From Tissierella creatinini (lineage in GTDB: Bacteria; Bacillota; Clostridia; Tissierellales; Tissierellaceae): DNA of 59,789 nucleotides. Positions 42,044 to 52,233 of the stretch are shown one piece after another (position 1 is the stretch's first letter; each line of letters opens with the position of its first letter). Position numbers and translations under genes: made by a program. The notes beneath the pieces were generated by a model. The model had not been told where the DNA came from. It was given only the letters and a program-made list of their open reading frames with translations, and ran no database searches. The DNA lies in assembly GCA_005046945.1 (NCBI GenBank), contig SUSS01000013.1:1-59789 (forward strand). Direction: 5' to 3'.

Positions 42044-43807
42044 ATGAGCGGAATATATGGAATATTAGATTTTCATGATAATGAATATTTTAGGGTTAGA
42101 GAAAAAGATGAAGCAATATTTAATGAAGACAATTCATTGCTCATTGTATGTGAAGGAATAATTTATAATTATAAATCCTTGAAACAAGAATTAGAAGATA
42201 AAGGACATATTTTTTCTACACAAGTTCAGTCAGAAGTTGTTCTTCATTGTTTTGAGGAGTACGGAGCTGATGGATTTAATAAGCTAAGGGGGAAGTACTC
42301 CTTTGTAATTTATGACTCAAATGAGAAAAGAGCCATAATTGTAAGGGACCTAGCTGGTGAAAAACCACTTTATTATTATCATGATAAGGACTTCTTTATA
42401 TTTTCTTCGGATATAAAAAGCATTATAAATAGTGGAATAGTAAGAAAGGAAATCAATAAGAAGGCATTAAATCAATATTTGCAACTTACTTATATACCAG
42501 CTCCTCTGACAATCTACAGTGATATATATAAACTACTTCCAGGACATTATATAACTTTAGAGCTAAATAAGGATGTTGCTTATACGAAATATTGGGATGT
42601 TGAATATAATAAGGATGATAAGATCCAAGATTATAACAAGTGCAAGGAATTGTTAAGAACGACCTTATTTAATGCCGTAGAAGATTGTATGAGTAGTAGT
42701 AAATTAATAGGCACATTACTAAGTGGTGGAATAGACTCCACGATTATTACCGGCATAGCTTCACAAGTCTCTAATAAGTCATTAGATACATTTACTATAG
42801 GATATATGGACAAGAGACATGATGAAAGTGATAGAGCTAAGTTATCATCAAAGTTCCACAAATCAATACAACATATTTTTTATCTTGAGTATGAAGATGT
42901 TTTTCCAGATTTAGATAAAATTATAAATAATCTTGAAGAACCCTTCGCTGATTCCTCATATATACCAACATATATGATAGCAAAGTATGCTAAAGAGTAT
43001 GTAGATATAGCTCTTACAGGGGATGCGGGTGATGAAATATTTGGAGGATATGATAAATATCTTATTGGTCATTATTCTGAACGGTATAACAGAATGCCAA
43101 AAGCAGGTAGAGATATTTTCAAAAAGGGAGTTTATGCAATGCCAGACAAGTCAAATTTATCAAGAAAGGTAAGAAAGGTTATAGAAAATTCCGAACTTGA
43201 TATTTTTACCCAAAGAAAAAATCTAATGTGTCTTGGATTTAAGGAATATGAGTTATCAAAGCTATTGACTAATAGCTTTGTAGAGCCGGATGCTTTAGAA
43301 ATAGTTGAAAGCTGTTATAACTCACAAATTAATGATAATGATGAATTATCTAAAGCCTTATACACGGATTTTAAAATTGTCCTTGAAGGAGATATGATGC
43401 CAAAGAGTGGGATAGCCAGTTGCTTGACGTCTCTTGAAACTCGATTGCCAATACTCCATAAAGATGTAGTTGAGCTTGCAGCCAAGATACCAAATAAATT
43501 TAAAATAAACAATAAAAATACAAAAATAATTTTTAAAGATACTTTTAAAGATTTAATACCTGAGAAAATATTGAAAGCCAAGAAAAGAGGGTTTTCAGTA
43601 CCAATTGGCAGTTGGTTTAAGCATGAACTTAAAGAAGATTTGCTATATGAGCTAGATAAACAAAGAATTGAAGAACAAGGTATATTTAACCATGAATGCA
43701 TAGAAAAAGTGTTAAATGAGCATTTTACAATGACAAAGGATCGTAGTAATGAGTTATGGGTACTTTATATTTTTCAAAAGTGGTATTCAAAAAATGTTAG
43801 AAATTAA
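42044..43807 (+). CDS. Asparagine-synthase-like amidotransferase with lost glutaminase nucleophile
   Basis: A 587-residue AsnB-type protein: N-terminal Ntn glutaminase-like domain (1-190) and C-terminal ATP-pyrophosphatase synthetase with LSGGIDST at 226-233, LTGDAGDEIFGGYDKY and KAKKRGFSVPIGSWF. Relatives in O-antigen loci (WbpS type) amidate uronic acids. Here the obligatory Cys at position 2 is Ser (MSGIYGI), and the Arg of the glutamine pocket is Lys (SLKQEL), so glutamine hydrolysis should be lost. It may use free ammonia or another amine. The UDP-HexNAcA genes at 35987-38316 provide a candidate carboxylate substrate. ATG after AAAGGAG. Confidence 0.88.
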   Translation: MSGIYGILDFHDNEYFRVREKDEAIFNEDNSLLIVCEGIIYNYKSLKQELEDKGHIFSTQVQSEVVLHCFEEYGADGFNKLRGKYSFVIYDSNEKRAIIVRDLAGEKPLYYYHDKDFFIFSSDIKSIINSGIVRKEINKKALNQYLQLTYIPAPLTIYSDIYKLLPGHYITLELNKDVAYTKYWDVEYNKDDKIQDYNKCKELLRTTLFNAVEDCMSSSKLIGTLLSGGIDSTIITGIASQVSNKSLDTFTIGYMDKRHDESDRAKLSSKFHKSIQHIFYLEYEDVFPDLDKIINNLEEPFADSSYIPTYMIAKYAKEYVDIALTGDAGDEIFGGYDKYLIGHYSERYNRMPKAGRDIFKKGVYAMPDKSNLSRKVRKVIENSELDIFTQRKNLMCLGFKEYELSKLLTNSFVEPDALEIVESCYNSQINDNDELSKALYTDFKIVLEGDMMPKSGIASCLTSLETRLPILHKDVVELAAKIPNKFKINNKNTKIIFKDTFKDLIPEKILKAKKRGFSVPIGSWFKHELKEDLLYELDKQRIEEQGIFNHECIEKVLNEHFTMTKDRSNELWVLYIFQKWYSKNVRN

Positions 43808-43840
43808 CTTAAATTATGCTTTACTTTGGAGAATACAACT

Positions 43841-46396
43841 ATGGAAAGAAGAAATCAAGAGAATCTTAATGTTTTAATCATATCAGATAGTTCATGGGAT
43901 GATATGAATGCTTTAGGAAATACCATGTCTAATTTATTTCTTGAATGGGATAATACTACATTTACTAATATTTATTGTAGGTATCAACAACCTAATAATG
44001 AAATATGTTCATCTTATTTTAGAATAACTGAAAAGGATATTATTAAAAATCTATTTAAACCATCAAAGATAGGGACCATCCTTAATTATGATAGAAAAGT
44101 TATTTGTGAGGATGAAATAGAAAAGGCAAGTGAATTGGCAAGGCAAGAAAAGAAATTCTTTGATTTTTTCAAAAGGTTGAATTTTGCGATTTTTCATTTT
44201 ATGCGTGATTTTATTTGGAAAACTGGATTATGGAAAAACGAAAAATTACATGAATTTTTGACAAAGGATAAGATAGATATAATTTTTGTTTTTGCTTCAC
44301 CTTATTTATACAAAAATAATTTAGTAAGATATTGTCACAAACAAGCAAATGCCAAATTAGTATTATTTTTCACAGATGATGTTTTTAGCTATAAAAGTAT
44401 TAGGCCTTTAGAGTTAGTATATAGCTTCTTTTCAAGAAAGTCTATTAGAAAGTCTGTTAAAAGAGCGGACTTATTATATGGAGCATCAGAAAAATTGTGC
44501 CTCGAATATAGAAAGTATTTCGATAGAAACATAAAGACACTTTATAAAGGATGTTCATTTAATGATGTAAAACAAAACATTTCTAATCCTATAAAGATGG
44601 TATATGCTGGGAATCTATATTATGAACGATGGAAAACTCTAAGTGAATTGGCTGATGTTATTGTGGATATCAATAAGGAATCTAATTTGTTAACACTGGA
44701 GATTTTTACAACTACTACTATTACACCAGACATAGATAAGGCTTTAAATAAAGGAGAAGCGTCTAAAATAATAGGGGCTTTACCATATGAAAAAATAAAA
44801 GAAGTTCTTTCAAGTGCAGACATAGTAATCCATGTAGAGTCATTTGACCCAAAACTAATAAGGTTGACCAGACTTTCATTTTCTACAAAAATAATTGATT
44901 GTATGCAAAGTGGAAGCAGTATATTGGCGATTGGACCTAAGAATATAGCTTCAATTGAGTATTTAGAAAATATTAAAGGTGCAATAGTGATAAGCGACTT
45001 AAGAAAATTAAAAGATACCATAAAAACAATAATAGAAGATCCTAAGGCAATTATTTCGAATGCCAATTTGCTACGAGAATATGCTTTAGACCATCATGAT
45101 GCAAATGTAGTTCGCAACAAACTCCACAATGATTTTGAATCTATTATTAGAGAAAATCATACAAAACTAGTATTAGAAAGGGCGGATACTATGGCTGAAC
45201 TAAGAAATATTCAATTTTCTCCACCAGATATAACTGATGAGGAGATTAATGAAGTTATACAAGCGATGAAATCCGGTTGGATTACAACTGGCCCAAGAAC
45301 AAAGGAGTTTGAAAGAAAGATAGTCGAATATATAGGTGTAAATAAAGCAGTATGTTTAAACTCAGCAACAGCTGCTATGGAACTTACTCTTCACATTCTA
45401 GGAATAGGTCCTGGGGATGAAGTTATTACTTCAGCTTATACCTATACAGCTTCAGCATCAGTAATAGACCATGTTGGAGCTAAGATTGTCTTAGTTGATA
45501 CAGCACCTGATTCATTCGAAATGGATTATGAAAAGCTTTCTGATGCAATTACAGTGAATACTAAAGCTATTATTCCTGTTGATATAGCAGGCAAAATGTG
45601 TGATTATGATAAGATATATGAAATAATCCAAATTAAGAAGAATTTATTCAAGGCTAGTAATGAGATTCAAAAGTTATTTAACAGAGTAATTGTAATTGCT
45701 GATTCATCTCATGCCTTTGGAGCTAAGAGGAAAGGATTAAGATGTGGGCAAGTAGCAGACTTTACTTCTTTTTCTTTTCATGCAGTAAAAAATCTTACAA
45801 CAGCTGAAGGTGGGGCTGTAGTTTGGAGAAGTGATTTAGGTTTAGATGATGAAGAATTATATAAGCAGTTCATGCTATATAGTCTTCATGGACAATCAAA
45901 AGATGCATTAGCAAAGACTAAAAAAGGCACTTGGGAATATGACATAGTATATCTAGGATATAAGTGCAATATGACAGATATATTAGCTAGCTTTGGCTTG
46001 ATACAGATGAAAAGATATGAAGGGTTATTAGAAAGACGTAAGGATATTATTGAGATTTATGATTCAAAGCTACATCCTTTAGGGATAAAAAGTTTACACC
46101 ATTATGGTGAAGACTTTAATTCTACAGGTCATTTATATTTAGTTAGAATACCTGGCATTGGTGAAGCTGAGCGAAATGAAATTATAATTAAGATGGCAGA
46201 AGATGGTATTGCAACTAATGTACATTACAAGCCGCTTCCTATGTTTACAGCTTATAAGAATTTAGGGTTTGATATTAAGGATTATCCAAATGCTTATGCA
46301 CAGTATGCTAATGAGATTACCTTGCCACTTCATACTTTGTTGAGTGATGAAGATGTGGACTATATTTGTCAGAGTTTGAAGAAAGCCATAGTATAA
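43841..46396 (+). CDS. Fusion of a glycosyltransferase-like domain and a DegT/DnrJ sugar aminotransferase
   Basis: An 851-residue protein. Residues 1 to about 445 resemble a GT-B glycosyltransferase (NVLIISDSSWDDMNALGN at the start, MVYAGNLYYERWKTLSE, and SFSTKIIDCMQSGSSILAIG). From residue 451 a complete PLP aminotransferase follows (MAELRNIQFSPPDITDEEI, LNSATAAMELTLHILG, the lysine in SFHAVKNLTTAEGG), to a normal C-terminus. The join falls at the natural start Met of the second half (45191), which has GAAAGGG before it, so internal initiation is possible. A TTG at 43826 is in frame, but ATG 43841 follows TTGGAGA. Such aminotransferases make 3- or 4-amino sugars. Terminator follows. Confidence 0.85.
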   Translation: MERRNQENLNVLIISDSSWDDMNALGNTMSNLFLEWDNTTFTNIYCRYQQPNNEICSSYFRITEKDIIKNLFKPSKIGTILNYDRKVICEDEIEKASELARQEKKFFDFFKRLNFAIFHFMRDFIWKTGLWKNEKLHEFLTKDKIDIIFVFASPYLYKNNLVRYCHKQANAKLVLFFTDDVFSYKSIRPLELVYSFFSRKSIRKSVKRADLLYGASEKLCLEYRKYFDRNIKTLYKGCSFNDVKQNISNPIKMVYAGNLYYERWKTLSELADVIVDINKESNLLTLEIFTTTTITPDIDKALNKGEASKIIGALPYEKIKEVLSSADIVIHVESFDPKLIRLTRLSFSTKIIDCMQSGSSILAIGPKNIASIEYLENIKGAIVISDLRKLKDTIKTIIEDPKAIISNANLLREYALDHHDANVVRNKLHNDFESIIRENHTKLVLERADTMAELRNIQFSPPDITDEEINEVIQAMKSGWITTGPRTKEFERKIVEYIGVNKAVCLNSATAAMELTLHILGIGPGDEVITSAYTYTASASVIDHVGAKIVLVDTAPDSFEMDYEKLSDAITVNTKAIIPVDIAGKMCDYDKIYEIIQIKKNLFKASNEIQKLFNRVIVIADSSHAFGAKRKGLRCGQVADFTSFSFHAVKNLTTAEGGAVVWRSDLGLDDEELYKQFMLYSLHGQSKDALAKTKKGTWEYDIVYLGYKCNMTDILASFGLIQMKRYEGLLERRKDIIEIYDSKLHPLGIKSLHHYGEDFNSTGHLYLVRIPGIGEAERNEIIIKMAEDGIATNVHYKPLPMFTAYKNLGFDIKDYPNAYAQYANEITLPLHTLLSDEDVDYICQSLKKAIV

Positions 46397-46413
46397 GGTG
46401 AGATGGAGTTTAG

Positions 46414-46460
46414 AAAGAGGGAATGAAAAGGTATTGTGGTTAAAAATTCATTCCCTCTTT
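46414..46460. terminator. Bidirectional terminator at the end of the riboswitch-controlled operon
   Basis: AAAGAGGGAATGAA (46414-46427) pairs perfectly with TTCATTCCCTCTTT (46447-46460). It lies between the fusion gene and a convergent GT4 gene and overlaps the 3' end of the latter. Confidence 0.85.
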
Positions 46461-47644
46461 ACACTATTTCTTAATTTTCCATAGAATTCTGTCCTTTTTT
46501 TCTCAATGTTATTTATGCTATACTCTTTAGCTTTTTCCATATTTCTTTTACTAATTTGGTTTAATCGAGAGGGGTCAGTTATTAATTCCTCAATTTTTTT
46601 CATAAGTGCAATTGAATCTTTTACAGGTACCAAACATTCTTTATCAAGTAATTCATTAAGGCCTGGTATATCAGTAGATACACAGGGGAGGGCACATGCC
46701 ATTGCTTCTATGATTACTCTTGGCAACCCTTCACGATATGATGGAAACACAAATATATCCGCCTTATTTAACTCATTAATAATTTCAATAGGGGTGGTTA
46801 GTCTTCCTGTATACCTTATTCTTTCTTCTAACCTATATTTTTTAATTAAAGATGAAATGTCTAAACTTAAATTACCGGAACCTACTAAGACTAAATGAAT
46901 ATCAAAATTCTTCTCAACTAACATTCCTATAGCTTCAATCAACTCTTTATGACCTTTAGCATATCCTTCAATGCTCCCTGAAACATGTATGGCAGTATAC
47001 TTTTTTTGATTTACACTATAAATACGAGGTGAGTATATTTGTTTTTGATCAATATTTACATTTGTATAGTTTGTTGTAAATCCATCTTTTTTAATGGCTC
47101 TTATTGGAGGATATCTCTTTTGAATAGCATATTTAGTTACATAAGAAGCCCCAAGTGCTGTTTTACATAGGTGTTTTTGCTGAAAATGCCAAAAAATTCG
47201 TAATAGTGGTCTTAATTTGCTTTTCACTGCTCCGGGAGAAAAGAAATCCCAGGAATCTGATGTAACTTCTACACCAACAGGTATATTATTTCTTCTTAAA
47301 TAGGGATAAAGTTGAAAAGCCAGTTGGTCTGGTATTCGTAATATTGCAACATCACAATCTTGAAAACAAATTTTCAAAGTTTTGCGAATCATATTGTACA
47401 TCTTGATATACTCTAACTTTCCATGGGGAAAGGGAACTTCATATACAGATAAAGCAGGTCCATCAACTCTAACTAAATTAGTTGCATCTTCATTTTTGCA
47501 TTCTCTAACATGGGCTATTAACTTTACTTCTTCAAATACTCTTAAATAACGTAAAAAAAATTCATAACCATATACAAAGCCAGTCCAAAATTTTCCATCT
47601 GATGTCTTATATAATCGTGCATTAGTAGTTACTAACAATTTCAA
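46448..47644 (-). CDS. GT4-family glycosyltransferase
   Basis: A 398-residue GT-B enzyme. The donor site reads FVFPSYREGLPRVIIEAMACALPCVSTDIPG (E-x7-E plus the flanking block). It starts with TTG at 47644 behind GGAGGTG, and follows the EpsG-like gene on the minus strand by 22 bp, so the two form a reverse two-gene unit inside an otherwise forward glycan locus. Acceptor and donor are not predictable. Confidence 0.87.
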   Translation of the reverse strand: MKLLVTTNARLYKTSDGKFWTGFVYGYEFFLRYLRVFEEVKLIAHVRECKNEDATNLVRVDGPALSVYEVPFPHGKLEYIKMYNMIRKTLKICFQDCDVAILRIPDQLAFQLYPYLRRNNIPVGVEVTSDSWDFFSPGAVKSKLRPLLRIFWHFQQKHLCKTALGASYVTKYAIQKRYPPIRAIKKDGFTTNYTNVNIDQKQIYSPRIYSVNQKKYTAIHVSGSIEGYAKGHKELIEAIGMLVEKNFDIHLVLVGSGNLSLDISSLIKKYRLEERIRYTGRLTTPIEIINELNKADIFVFPSYREGLPRVIIEAMACALPCVSTDIPGLNELLDKECLVPVKDSIALMKKIEELITDPSRLNQISKRNMEKAKEYSINNIEKKRTEFYGKLRNSVKRE

Positions 47645-47666
47645 TTAAGTCACCTCCATTTCGTGG

Positions 47667-48734
47667 TTATTGCCAAAAAAATCTATATGGATTTACTCCT
47701 GCTGCATAAAAAGTAAACATATAATACTGTACTCCCATAAGAATAAAAAATATTACATAGGATACCAGTTTAGATATTTTATCTTTTTGGGTTTTTAATA
47801 TGCCCGGAATTAGAATAATACTAGCTATGTTATAATACATGCTGACTCTGAATATGTTTGCTTGTAAGGGTACAAACATTTGTATCAACATGCCCATATA
47901 CATCATTGAAAAAAACAGGGGAAAATTATCATCCGTTTTTTCCATTTGGGGTTTTAGTATAGTAGCCACTGCTAAAATTAAAGAATATATAAATAGAGTT
48001 GTCCACCCACCAGCTAACTGGTTATAATCTACCAAGTAACCCTCATATATGAACTTTTGTACAATATTGATCATTAAAGGTCTTAATAAAAAAACTAATG
48101 GAGTACTTATTATATATAATATAATTTTTTTGAAACTTATCTTTTTAGTTTTTAAGAAATATGCAGGAAGAAAAAATATGGCTGACTTATGAAACAATGA
48201 TCCTAGGAAAACCAGTATAATAAACCTACTTAGTTTACGCCCGATAATATAATCGATTGATAATAATAGAATTGATAATGCAATTGTTTGGCGTAATCCA
48301 GTCATAGAAAAAGCGAAATATGACATGGTTATTAACATAATAAAACTAACCATGGAATCTTTTGAGTACTTATAAATAAACCTAGATATAAAAAACGCAT
48401 AGATAGCCCCTATAAAAGTAAACATAAGTTGATGGTTGCTACTTATATAAGTTAGAGTTTTAATAATAAAGTAAAAACCCAATTCGTCTTTATAAATATT
48501 AATGATATCTTTAAAACCCATTTGGTGTAACAGATAATAATGTCTAGAATATTGTTCACTGTCAAATCCAACAGATATACTTCGCAAGGCAGTTATTAGG
48601 AATAGTATAAAACCCATTAATATACAATACCTTCTTTTATTTATGACAATGTGATTATCTGTGTTTCTATTTAGTGTTGGTAAGAGCACCCTCGCCAATA
48701 CTGCCATTAGCATAAATGCTGAATATATGTCCAT
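47667..48734 (-). CDS. EpsG family membrane protein (putative Wzy-type polymerase)
   Basis: A 355-residue polytopic protein with about ten membrane segments, and the EpsG-like signature ITALRSISVGFDSEQYSRHYYLL near residue 45, followed by FYFIIKTLTYISSNHQLMF. EpsG/Wzy proteins join repeat units on the outer face of the membrane. It is the only polymerase candidate in the locus. ATG at 48734. Divergent from the GT14 gene over a 209-bp AT-rich spacer that must hold both promoters. Confidence 0.85.
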   Translation of the reverse strand: MDIYSAFMLMAVLARVLLPTLNRNTDNHIVINKRRYCILMGFILFLITALRSISVGFDSEQYSRHYYLLHQMGFKDIINIYKDELGFYFIIKTLTYISSNHQLMFTFIGAIYAFFISRFIYKYSKDSMVSFIMLITMSYFAFSMTGLRQTIALSILLLSIDYIIGRKLSRFIILVFLGSLFHKSAIFFLPAYFLKTKKISFKKIILYIISTPLVFLLRPLMINIVQKFIYEGYLVDYNQLAGGWTTLFIYSLILAVATILKPQMEKTDDNFPLFFSMMYMGMLIQMFVPLQANIFRVSMYYNIASIILIPGILKTQKDKISKLVSYVIFFILMGVQYYMFTFYAAGVNPYRFFWQ

Positions 48735-48943
48735 TTCTTCTAATCCCCATTCTGAAGGTATTTACTGTTATACTTTCTAATATTAGTATGATTAATCTTA
48801 ATCTAAAAGTACCCCAGATTTTAACTTATTAACCCTCCGGAAGAAATATATACTAGTAAAGTAAAATAATATTATTAATTAAGATTTATATTATTTATTC
48901 TTGGTATATATTAGGTAAGATTTGTTTTTATAGGAGGTTTCAA

Positions 48944-49822
48944 ATGAAAATAGCCTATTTGGTAACTGTTTATAAAAATCCAACTCAAGTGAATTTCTTA
49001 TTATCACAGCTATTAGAGGACCCGGATGCAGATATATTCATACATATTGATAAAAAGAACTTACATGTAAAAGATAGTTTATTAATTCACCCTAATATTT
49101 ATATTTTAGATGATAGTTTTGAGGTACATTGGGGAGCATTTGGTATGACAAGTGCTATGCTTTTACTATTGAAAAAAGCTCTAGAGTCAAATAAGAAATA
49201 TGATTATTTTTCATTTAGAACAGGACAAGATTTAATGGTAAAGAAAGGTTTCAATAATTATCTTTCTGAAAATAATGGAAGAATATTCATGAAGACTGGA
49301 GTAATATCAAGGGATAATCCTACATATTCACATATTGCCATAAAGTGGCCTGAAGTTACTAAAAAACTCTATGATGGAATTCAACTTGGGAGAATAGTCC
49401 GATCTGTATTAATAAAACTGTATTCAAGGGGCATTAATTTATTACCCAGTCAAATTGAATTGAAATATGACTATAAACTATATCATGGTGGAAATTGGTT
49501 TACCATACCACATGAAGCAGCTTACTATATTATAGATTTCCTTAATCAAAATCAGTGGTACTTTGAAGTTTTTAAGAATTCCTTAGTTCCTGATGAAAAG
49601 TTTTTCCAAACAATAATAATGAATTCTACCTTTTCTAATAGGATCATCAATGATAATTTAACATATATTGGTAAGCTGGCAAAAAATCATCCTCCGACCC
49701 TTACAAGACAGGAGATTTCGGAGATTGAAGATTCAAATAAGTTTTTTGCAAGAAAATTTGATATGAATGTAGATGAAGAGGTCATAAGATATTTTATTAA
49801 TAAAGTAAGTTCTAAAAGTTAA
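48944..49822 (+). CDS. GT14-like beta-1,6-N-acetylglucosaminyltransferase
   Basis: A 292-residue protein of the core-2/I-branching enzyme family (GT14). Visible are IAYLVTVYKNPTQVNFLLSQL, DADIFIHIDKK, VHWGAFGMTSAMLLLLKKA, YHGGNWFTIPHEAAYYI and LVPDEKFFQTIIMNS, in the family order. No membrane segment. ATG after AGGAGG. First gene of a forward block that continues with the dTDP-sugar genes. It may add a side branch, but the sugar is uncertain since bacterial members vary (xylose, GlcNAc). Confidence 0.85.
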   Translation: MKIAYLVTVYKNPTQVNFLLSQLLEDPDADIFIHIDKKNLHVKDSLLIHPNIYILDDSFEVHWGAFGMTSAMLLLLKKALESNKKYDYFSFRTGQDLMVKKGFNNYLSENNGRIFMKTGVISRDNPTYSHIAIKWPEVTKKLYDGIQLGRIVRSVLIKLYSRGINLLPSQIELKYDYKLYHGGNWFTIPHEAAYYIIDFLNQNQWYFEVFKNSLVPDEKFFQTIIMNSTFSNRIINDNLTYIGKLAKNHPPTLTRQEISEIEDSNKFFARKFDMNVDEEVIRYFINKVSSKS

Positions 49823-49852
49823 ACTAACTATCAATAAAAGAAGGAGAAAAAG

Positions 49853-50416
49853 ATGAAGATTACTGAACTTGAGATCAAAGGAGTTAAAATCCTTGAACCA
49901 GAAGTTTTTGAAGATTTCAGAGGGTCTTATTCTGAGTCATACTCTGCAAGAACATTAATGGAATATGGTATAGATAATATATTTGTTCAGGATAACCATA
50001 TTAAGTCCATAAAAAAAGGAACTTTGAGGGGGATACACTATCAAAACAATCCTAAGTCCCAAACAAAATTGCTAAGATGTACTAGGGGTAAAATTCTAGA
50101 CATAGTAGTTGATTTAAGGAAAGACTCAACTACTTACAAAAAATGGTTAGGTGTTGAATTATCTGAAGAAAACAACAAACAAATTTGGATACCTAATGGT
50201 TTTGGCCATGGATTATTAACCCTTACAGACAATTGTGAGATATTATATAAGGTGGATGAATTTTATGAACCTAATCTAGATAGAGTGATTGCTTGGAATG
50301 ACCCGGATATTAATATTGACTGGCCAATAGATAATCCTATACTGTCATCCAAGGATAAGAATGCTCCTTTATTAAAAGACAGTGATTGTAATTTAAATAT
50401 GGAGGTGAATAAATAA
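49853..50416 (+). CDS. rfbC: dTDP-4-dehydrorhamnose 3,5-epimerase
   Basis: A 187-residue cupin-fold epimerase that converts dTDP-4-keto-6-deoxyglucose to the L-lyxo ketone. Motifs: VFEDFRGSYSESY, the catalytic His in LRGIHYQNNPKSQTKL, and IPNGFGHGLLTL. ATG after AAGGAG. It is followed directly by an SDR gene, with no gap. Confidence 0.95.
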   Translation: MKITELEIKGVKILEPEVFEDFRGSYSESYSARTLMEYGIDNIFVQDNHIKSIKKGTLRGIHYQNNPKSQTKLLRCTRGKILDIVVDLRKDSTTYKKWLGVELSEENNKQIWIPNGFGHGLLTLTDNCEILYKVDEFYEPNLDRVIAWNDPDINIDWPIDNPILSSKDKNAPLLKDSDCNLNMEVNK

Positions 50417-51355
50417 TTGAAAAAGGTTATAGTCACCGGTGTTTCTGGTTTTGTAGGGAAATCGTTTACCAAGAGGCTTTTAGAAGAAGGAATAACCGTT
50501 TATGCTGTTGTAAGAAATGGGGACAAGATTTCAGATCTTAAACAATATAATAATTTAATACCGGTTATTGCAAATATGGAGGAATACAAAGATTTACATA
50601 AGAGAATAAGCAGGAAGGATATTGATGTTTTCTATCATTTTGCCTGGGGTGGTGTGTATGACGAAGCAAAAAAAGATTACAATCTACAATTGGATAATGT
50701 TAGATATTCTTGTGATGCTTTGAAATCAGCAATTGAAATTAATTGTAAGAAGTTTGTATTTGCAGGCTCTGTTAATGAATATGAAACAAAAGCCAACATG
50801 GATAAAGTAGGATTAAAACAAAGGTATACTAATATATATGGGGGTTCTAAATTACTAGCAGAGATTATATGCAAAACCATTGCTAATAATGAAGGTATAG
50901 AATATTCGGCTGGCTTAAGCACATTGGCTTATGGAGAAGGAAATAAATCTAAGATGTTACTAAACATTATTATAAAAAAATTATTAAATAATGAGTCACC
51001 TAGTCTTATTAGTGGAGAAAACAAATATGATGTAATATATATTGATGATTTAGTAAACGCTTTTATCGCTATAGGAGAAAAGGGTTTAAATCAAAAAAGT
51101 TATTACGTTGGACATAGAAAGCTAAAGACATTTAAAGAGATTATGACTAATATAAGAGACATAATCAATCCAAATATAGATTTGAAATTTGGGGAACGCA
51201 ATGACTCAATAGATTTTGATTACTCAACTATAGATTTAGATGCCTTATATTTAAATACGGGTTTTGAATGTAAAACTGATTTTGAAGAGAGCATTCAAGC
51301 AACTGCTGATTGGATTAGAACGATTAATATTAATATCCAATCTGAGGAGGTATAA
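50417..51355 (+). CDS. NAD(P)-dependent sugar epimerase/reductase (SDR) in the rfbD position
   Basis: A 312-residue extended SDR with [16 protein letters not shown] and active site YGGSK near residue 140. It takes the place of rfbD in an rfbC-x-rfbA-rfbB cluster but lacks the RmlD sequence style; it is more like 4-ketoreductases or abequose/6-deoxytalose synthases. It probably reduces C4 of dTDP-4-keto-L-rhamnose with another stereochemistry, for example to 6-deoxy-L-talose (inference). Start TTG at 50417, behind GGAGGTG. Confidence 0.8.
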   Translation: MKKVIVTGVSGFVGKSFTKRLLEEGITVYAVVRNGDKISDLKQYNNLIPVIANMEEYKDLHKRISRKDIDVFYHFAWGGVYDEAKKDYNLQLDNVRYSCDALKSAIEINCKKFVFAGSVNEYETKANMDKVGLKQRYTNIYGGSKLLAEIICKTIANNEGIEYSAGLSTLAYGEGNKSKMLLNIIIKKLLNNESPSLISGENKYDVIYIDDLVNAFIAIGEKGLNQKSYYVGHRKLKTFKEIMTNIRDIINPNIDLKFGERNDSIDFDYSTIDLDALYLNTGFECKTDFEESIQATADWIRTININIQSEEV

Positions 51356-51357
51356 AG

Positions 51358-52233
51358 ATGAAAGGGATTATTTTAGCTGGTGGTAAAGGAACGAGACTTT
51401 ATCCCATGACAAAAGTAATTTCAAAGCAACTATTGCCTATTTATGATAAACCAATGATTTACTATCCATTATCCGTATTGTTATTAGCGGATATAAGTGA
51501 AATACTAATTATATCTACACCTCAAGACATTGAATCTTATGAGAGACTCCTTGGAAATGGTGAGAGTCTAGGGATAAGAATTGAGTATAAGATTCAGAAA
51601 GAGCCACGAGGTTTGGCAGATGCCTTTATTATAGGAGAAGAGTTTATAGGAAGTGACAATGTATGTCTTATTTTGGGTGACAATATATTTTATGGTCAGT
51701 TTTTCACGTCATTTCTAGAATCTGCAAGAGAAAATCATGAAGGGGCTACTATATTTGGGTATCCTGTTAAAAGCCCTAATGAATTCGGGGTGGTTGAATT
51801 CGATCAAGATAACAATGTTTTATCAATAGAAGAAAAGCCTGAAAAACCTAAATCCAATTATGCCGTTCCCGGATTGTATTTTTATGATAAGAATGTAGTT
51901 GAAATAGCAAAAAGTGTTAAGCCGTCAAAACGTGGGGAGCTAGAAATAACTTCTATTAATACTGAATATTTGAAAAGAGGAATGCTTAAAGTTGTACTGA
52001 TGGGTAGAGGTATGGCATGGTTAGATACAGGTTCTCCAGAAGGATTACTAAATGCTGCCGAATATGTGGAAACTATTCAAGCTAGACAAGGATTTTATAT
52101 TTCTTGTATTGAAGAAATTGCATGGAGAAAAGGATTTATAACACTTGAGCAGTTGAAAGAGTTGGGTAAAGAAATGGACAAGACGGATTATGGCAAGTAT
52201 ATCCTGTCACTTGTAGAGGAGCATAGAAAATGA
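51358..52233 (+). CDS. rfbA: Glucose-1-phosphate thymidylyltransferase
   Basis: A 291-residue nucleotidyltransferase that makes dTDP-glucose. Motifs: [46 protein letters not shown], and the late [19 protein letters not shown] after GAGGAGG. Its last four bases overlap the rfbB start (ATGA). Confidence 0.96.
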   Translation: MKGIILAGGKGTRLYPMTKVISKQLLPIYDKPMIYYPLSVLLLADISEILIISTPQDIESYERLLGNGESLGIRIEYKIQKEPRGLADAFIIGEEFIGSDNVCLILGDNIFYGQFFTSFLESARENHEGATIFGYPVKSPNEFGVVEFDQDNNVLSIEEKPEKPKSNYAVPGLYFYDKNVVEIAKSVKPSKRGELEITSINTEYLKRGMLKVVLMGRGMAWLDTGSPEGLLNAAEYVETIQARQGFYISCIEEIAWRKGFITLEQLKELGKEMDKTDYGKYILSLVEEHRK

